Under the pieces are notes generated by a model. The model had not been told where the DNA came from. It was given only the letters and a program-made list of their open reading frames with translations, and made no database searches. DNA of 5,359 nt from Clostridia bacterium (GTDB lineage: Bacteria > Bacillota > Clostridia > Oscillospirales > CAG-272): positions 1-5,359 of the forward strand of contig JAFTKV010000196.1 in NCBI GenBank assembly GCA_017453085.1, written 5' to 3'. The translations under genes and the position numbers were made by a program. How positions within the stretch are numbered: the stretch's first letter is position 1; the number at the start of each line of letters is the position of its first letter. Of the stretch, positions 5,136 to 5,359 are shown one piece after another.

Positions 5136-5359
5136 TCAGAAAACCAAAGCTTCAATCTCTATTGCCAGAAAAGCGGTTCCGAACAAGAATGAAATCGCTG
5201 TTCCGTAAAGCAGGATGGATCGGTATACGTCCAACCGATGTGACTGCTGAAAATGATACTTCGTGGAACCTCCGAATATGCGAAACCGCGAAATAGGGAT
5301 CAGCGCCCTCGGCAGGCAAAGTCGGGCAACCAACGCCACCAAATAGAGGATCGCCACCA
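5136..5359 (-). CDS. C-terminal end of a membrane protein, N-terminus outside the window
   Basis: An open minus-strand frame enters from the right edge and ends at TGA (5138-5136), 13 bases before a strong terminator. This supports it as a real gene end. The visible 73 residues contain a hydrophobic segment at the edge (about residues 1-17, AILYLVALVARLCL), a polar loop (RFRIFGGSTKYHFQQSHRLD) and a second hydrophobic helix (about 47-67). The tail is short and acidic-hydrophobic, IEIEALVF. The first full codon is a GTG with no ribosome binding site visible, so I treat the gene as truncated and not as a complete 73-residue protein. Codon use (TTG, CGA, GGA, ATA, ACA) is looser than in the mannosidase or dehydrogenase. 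I do not recognise the family. Confidence 0.65.
   Translation of the reverse strand, partial: VAILYLVALVARLCLPRALIPISRFRIFGGSTKYHFQQSHRLDVYRSILLYGTAISFLFGTAFLAIEIEALVF

Noticed and set aside
1..5359. CRISPR array, insertion sequence, tRNA or rRNA gene
   Set aside because: I found no spaced direct repeats of CRISPR size, no transposase-like frame with terminal inverted repeats, and no tRNA or rRNA signature on either strand by reading. A covariance-model search was not possible here.

Overview
The window looks like chromosomal DNA from a fermentative Clostridia-type Firmicute, possibly a gut Oscillospiraceae-like bacterium. The evidence is strong AAGGAGG/AGGAGG ribosome binding sites, consensus sigma-A promoters often with a TGn extended -10, A+T-rich spacers between moderately G+C-rich genes, a clostridial-type iron alcohol dehydrogenase and a DUF3343-type small protein. 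This is inferred from sequence style and not from any database match.

Layout from left to right. (1) At 1-254 on the minus strand lies most of a DUF3343 / putative Se-S carrier-like protein, cut by the left edge. (2) Back-to-back promoters that share one -35 region (330-381) drive that gene leftward and an unrecognised 222-residue protein with a C-terminal membrane hairpin (408-1076) rightward. (3) A 128-base spacer (1077-1204) is dense in signals: a tandem 11-bp repeat, a small hairpin, an extended -10 promoter embedded in a near-perfect 22-bp palindrome, and a 5' UTR hairpin just before a strong Shine-Dalgarno. (4) An iron-dependent alcohol dehydrogenase of the clostridial butanol-dehydrogenase type follows (1205-2422, plus). 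(5) A bidirectional terminator (2438-2480) separates it from a convergent gene. (6) That gene is a complete 838-residue cytoplasmic GH38 alpha-mannosidase on the minus strand (2496-5012) with its own promoter at 5046-5074. (7) A strong minus-strand terminator (5081-5122) closes the gene to its right, whose last 73 residues form the end of a membrane protein (5136-5359).

The genes appear to be separately transcribed units and not one operon, and I see no functional link that makes them a single system. The two enzymes fit a sugar-fermenting lifestyle: the mannosidase would release mannose from imported mannosides, and the dehydrogenase would consume reducing equivalents at the aldehyde-to-alcohol step. 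I do not see a novel multi-gene system, CRISPR array, mobile element or RNA gene. The most interesting material is regulatory: the control region of the alcohol dehydrogenase and the shared divergent promoter.
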